From assembly GCA_019308525.1 (NCBI GenBank), contig JAFDIC010000001.1:1-52656 (forward strand): a stretch of 52,656 nt of DNA, written 5' to 3'. Under the pieces are notes generated by a model that saw only the letters and a program-made list of their open reading frames with translations, ran no database searches and was not told where the DNA came from. Of the stretch, positions 51,396-52,656 are shown piece by piece (position 1 is the first letter of the stretch; every line of letters starts with the position of its first letter). A program made the translations under genes and the position numbers. Source of the stretch: Deltaproteobacteria bacterium. Its GTDB lineage: Bacteria > Desulfobacterota > DSM-4660 > Desulfatiglandales > HGW-15.

Positions 51396-52076
51396 GTGAG
51401 AATCTTGATCGTGGATGATGAATACCCGCTGCTGGAACAGTTGCAGAAGACTTTGGAAAACCAGCGTTATATCGTGGAGATCGCTGTGGATGGCGAAGAG
51501 GCACTGGACAAATTGTTTGAGACGCCTTTCGATGCGGTCATTCTCGACATCATGATGCCGAAAATCGACGGGTTGACCGTCCTGGAGCAGGCACGAAAGG
51601 GCGGAATCGACTCCCCGGTGCTCATGCTCACCGCAAAGGGTGCCGTGGAAGACAGGGTCAAAGGGCTCGATCTCGGAGCAGATGACTACCTGGCCAAGCC
51701 CTTTTCCTCGGAGGAATTGTTGGCCCGCGTGCGTGCCCTGCTAAGACGTACCGGTGGTCAGTCTACGCCATTGCTCCGGGTCCTGGACCTTGAGCTTGAC
51801 ACGGTAAGCCGCAAGGTCACCAAAGGGGGGAAACCGGTCGAACTGACACCGAGAGAGTTCTCTATTCTCGAGTTTCTTCTTTACAACAAGAACAGGGCTG
51901 TGTCACGATTCAGCCTGGCCGAACATGTATGGGGAGATGATTTCGACCCCTTCAGCATGTTCAATTTCATGGATGTTCACATCAAGAACCTCAGGCACAA
52001 AATCGAGGATTCCGCCCGTGGCAAAATCATTCAAACCATCCGCGGTGTGGGATATATCATCAGAGACCCAGAATAG
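51396..52076 (+). CDS. OmpR/PhoB-family response regulator (PmrA/PhoP-like)
   Basis: About 226 aa. The receiver has IVDDEYP near residue 5, the phospho-Asp in ILDIMMPKIDG near 51, the Thr in LMLTAKG and Lys in LAKPF near 101. The C-terminal winged helix (from about residue 128) has ELTPREFSILEFLLYNKNRA and HIKNLRHKI, then GVGYII. The GTG at 51396, with GGAGGG nine bases before it, is preferred over upstream codons that lie inside arnT. It shares one base with the kinase start (TAGTG). Its placement behind arnT suggests that it controls the arn genes, as PmrA does in enteric bacteria, but this is inference. Confidence 0.9.
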   Translation: MRILIVDDEYPLLEQLQKTLENQRYIVEIAVDGEEALDKLFETPFDAVILDIMMPKIDGLTVLEQARKGGIDSPVLMLTAKGAVEDRVKGLDLGADDYLAKPFSSEELLARVRALLRRTGGQSTPLLRVLDLELDTVSRKVTKGGKPVELTPREFSILEFLLYNKNRAVSRFSLAEHVWGDDFDPFSMFNFMDVHIKNLRHKIEDSARGKIIQTIRGVGYIIRDPE

Positions 52077-52656
52077 TGACTATCAAGGCAAGAATTGCAC
52101 TTTACATCACCGGGGCTGGATTTATTGCCAGCCTGCTGTTTTCCGTTGTCGTCTTTTTGGAATTGATCGAACAACCTTTCCGGCTCCTGGATACTGTGTT
52201 GAAAGAGGAAGCGTACAAAGCAACCAGGATGGCGTTGGGTAGACAAAGAAAAGCGCTGTCACCCCCGTCCGATTCCAATGCCCATCCTATGGACACATAT
52301 TGGGTCGAGGTTTACGAACCAGGCACCGGGAAAATACTCTACCGATCCGGGCTCGCAAGGCTGGTAACACTTTCGCCGGTGAAGCCGGGCTCCGGGGCCA
52401 TCGACAGCGCTATCATCCCACGCAAACAGAGCAACCAGAATCACGACAAAAACCGGGAGGTGACCTTTCGGGTGAGGACTTTCCTGGTCAAGCTGGATGA
52501 CGGTGAATTTGTTGTGCAAATCGCACGGCCCATGGAAAAACTCAAGGAGGAGATATGGGACCTGGTTTTCGGTATTTTCTCAGGACTCATTTTTTCCACT
52601 CTAGCCTTGATCGCCATCAGCCGTTTGATGGCCGGCAAAATCTTGAAGCCGGTTGG
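52076..52656 (+). CDS. Sensor histidine kinase, N-terminal part (cut by window end)
   Basis: This frame runs off the window, so only 193 codons are seen. The GTG at 52076 is the last base of the regulator stop plus two (TAGTG). It opens TIKARIALYITGAGFIASLL, a transmembrane helix (residues 7-30), has a periplasmic sensor region of about 125 residues rich in polar residues, then a second helix (LVFGIFSGLIFSTLALIAIS) and the start of a HAMP linker (GKILKPV). The kinase core lies beyond the edge. It is the partner of the preceding regulator; the sensed signal is unknown, although metal or peptide sensing would suit its place beside arn. Confidence 0.83.
   Translation, partial: MTIKARIALYITGAGFIASLLFSVVVFLELIEQPFRLLDTVLKEEAYKATRMALGRQRKALSPPSDSNAHPMDTYWVEVYEPGTGKILYRSGLARLVTLSPVKPGSGAIDSAIIPRKQSNQNHDKNREVTFRVRTFLVKLDDGEFVVQIARPMEKLKEEIWDLVFGIFSGLIFSTLALIAISRLMAGKILKPV

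Noticed and set aside
1..52656. CRISPR arrays, tRNA or rRNA genes, prophage or complete transposase genes
   Set aside because: I found no regularly spaced direct repeats, no tRNA cloverleaf or rRNA sequence that I recognise, and no transposase or phage protein among the plausible frames.

Overview
The window looks like chromosomal DNA of a Gram-negative anaerobe, most likely Desulfobacterota (the old Deltaproteobacteria). The reasons are LPS genes (heptose kinase, UDP-glucose dehydrogenase, aminoarabinose lipid A genes), lipoproteins with lipoboxes, an RND pump with an outer-membrane channel, DUF3786 and DUF4416 proteins, an ADP-forming acyl-CoA synthetase and frequent GTG/TTG starts. I saw no rRNA, tRNA, CRISPR array, intact insertion sequence or phage genes. 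The assignment is inferred from gene content only.

Layout. 0.1-2.1 kb: receiver-only response regulator and membrane histidine kinase (+). 2.2-8.5 kb (-): AMP-forming acyl-CoA ligase, then an ADP-forming acyl-CoA synthetase separated from it by a clear terminator, then a DUF3786-purE-tsaC-type cluster. 8.7-9.4 kb (+): Smr-domain protein. 9.4-13.3 kb (-): promoter, adenylate cyclase, lipoprotein polysaccharide deacetylase (apparently frameshifted), LysM/TPR lipoprotein. 13.5-19.2 kb (-): TetR regulator, HlyD adaptor, two ABC ATPases and two ABC-2 permeases, a YbhGFSR-type exporter with a promoter carrying two matching palindromes. 19.6-23.0 kb (-): HEAT-repeat protein and degenerate HD-GYP protein that seem to share an N-terminal domain. 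23.1-28.7 kb (-): hldE-N/rfaE1, ugd, DUF4416, yicC, DUF370/RemA-like, gmk and a TrmH-family methyltransferase. 28.9-31.8 kb (+): trkA-trkH potassium uptake. 32.2-33.7 kb (-): TraB-family membrane protein and a cold-shock protein. 34.1-38.2 kb (+): Zn alcohol dehydrogenase, a phasin-like coiled-coil protein, a UbiB-type kinase. 38.7-44.9 kb (+): three-gene RND efflux operon. 44.9-45.7 kb: a scar region with a toxin-antitoxin relic and a MITE-like element. 45.7-51.4 kb (+): arn (lipid A aminoarabinose) operon with its first and last genes truncated. 51.4 kb to the end (+): OmpR-type regulator and sensor kinase, the kinase cut by the window edge.

Functional links. Ugd supplies UDP-glucuronate, the substrate of ArnA; the heptose kinase feeds LPS core; the regulator/kinase pair behind arnT is placed like a PmrAB-type controller. 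The arn operon has lost the N-terminal third of ArnB and the C-terminal third of ArnT, so this copy probably cannot complete lipid A modification alone.

The observations most worth a second look are the arn operon decayed at both ends next to a mobile-element scar, the RND adaptor carrying a Spy/CpxP-like LTxxQ tail, the HEAT/HD-GYP pair with a common N-terminal module, two MITE-like elements with terminal inverted repeats, a 28-bp perfect inverted repeat downstream of trkH, and a mirror-symmetric divergent promoter between the cold-shock gene and the alcohol dehydrogenase. I found no system that I can call new with confidence.
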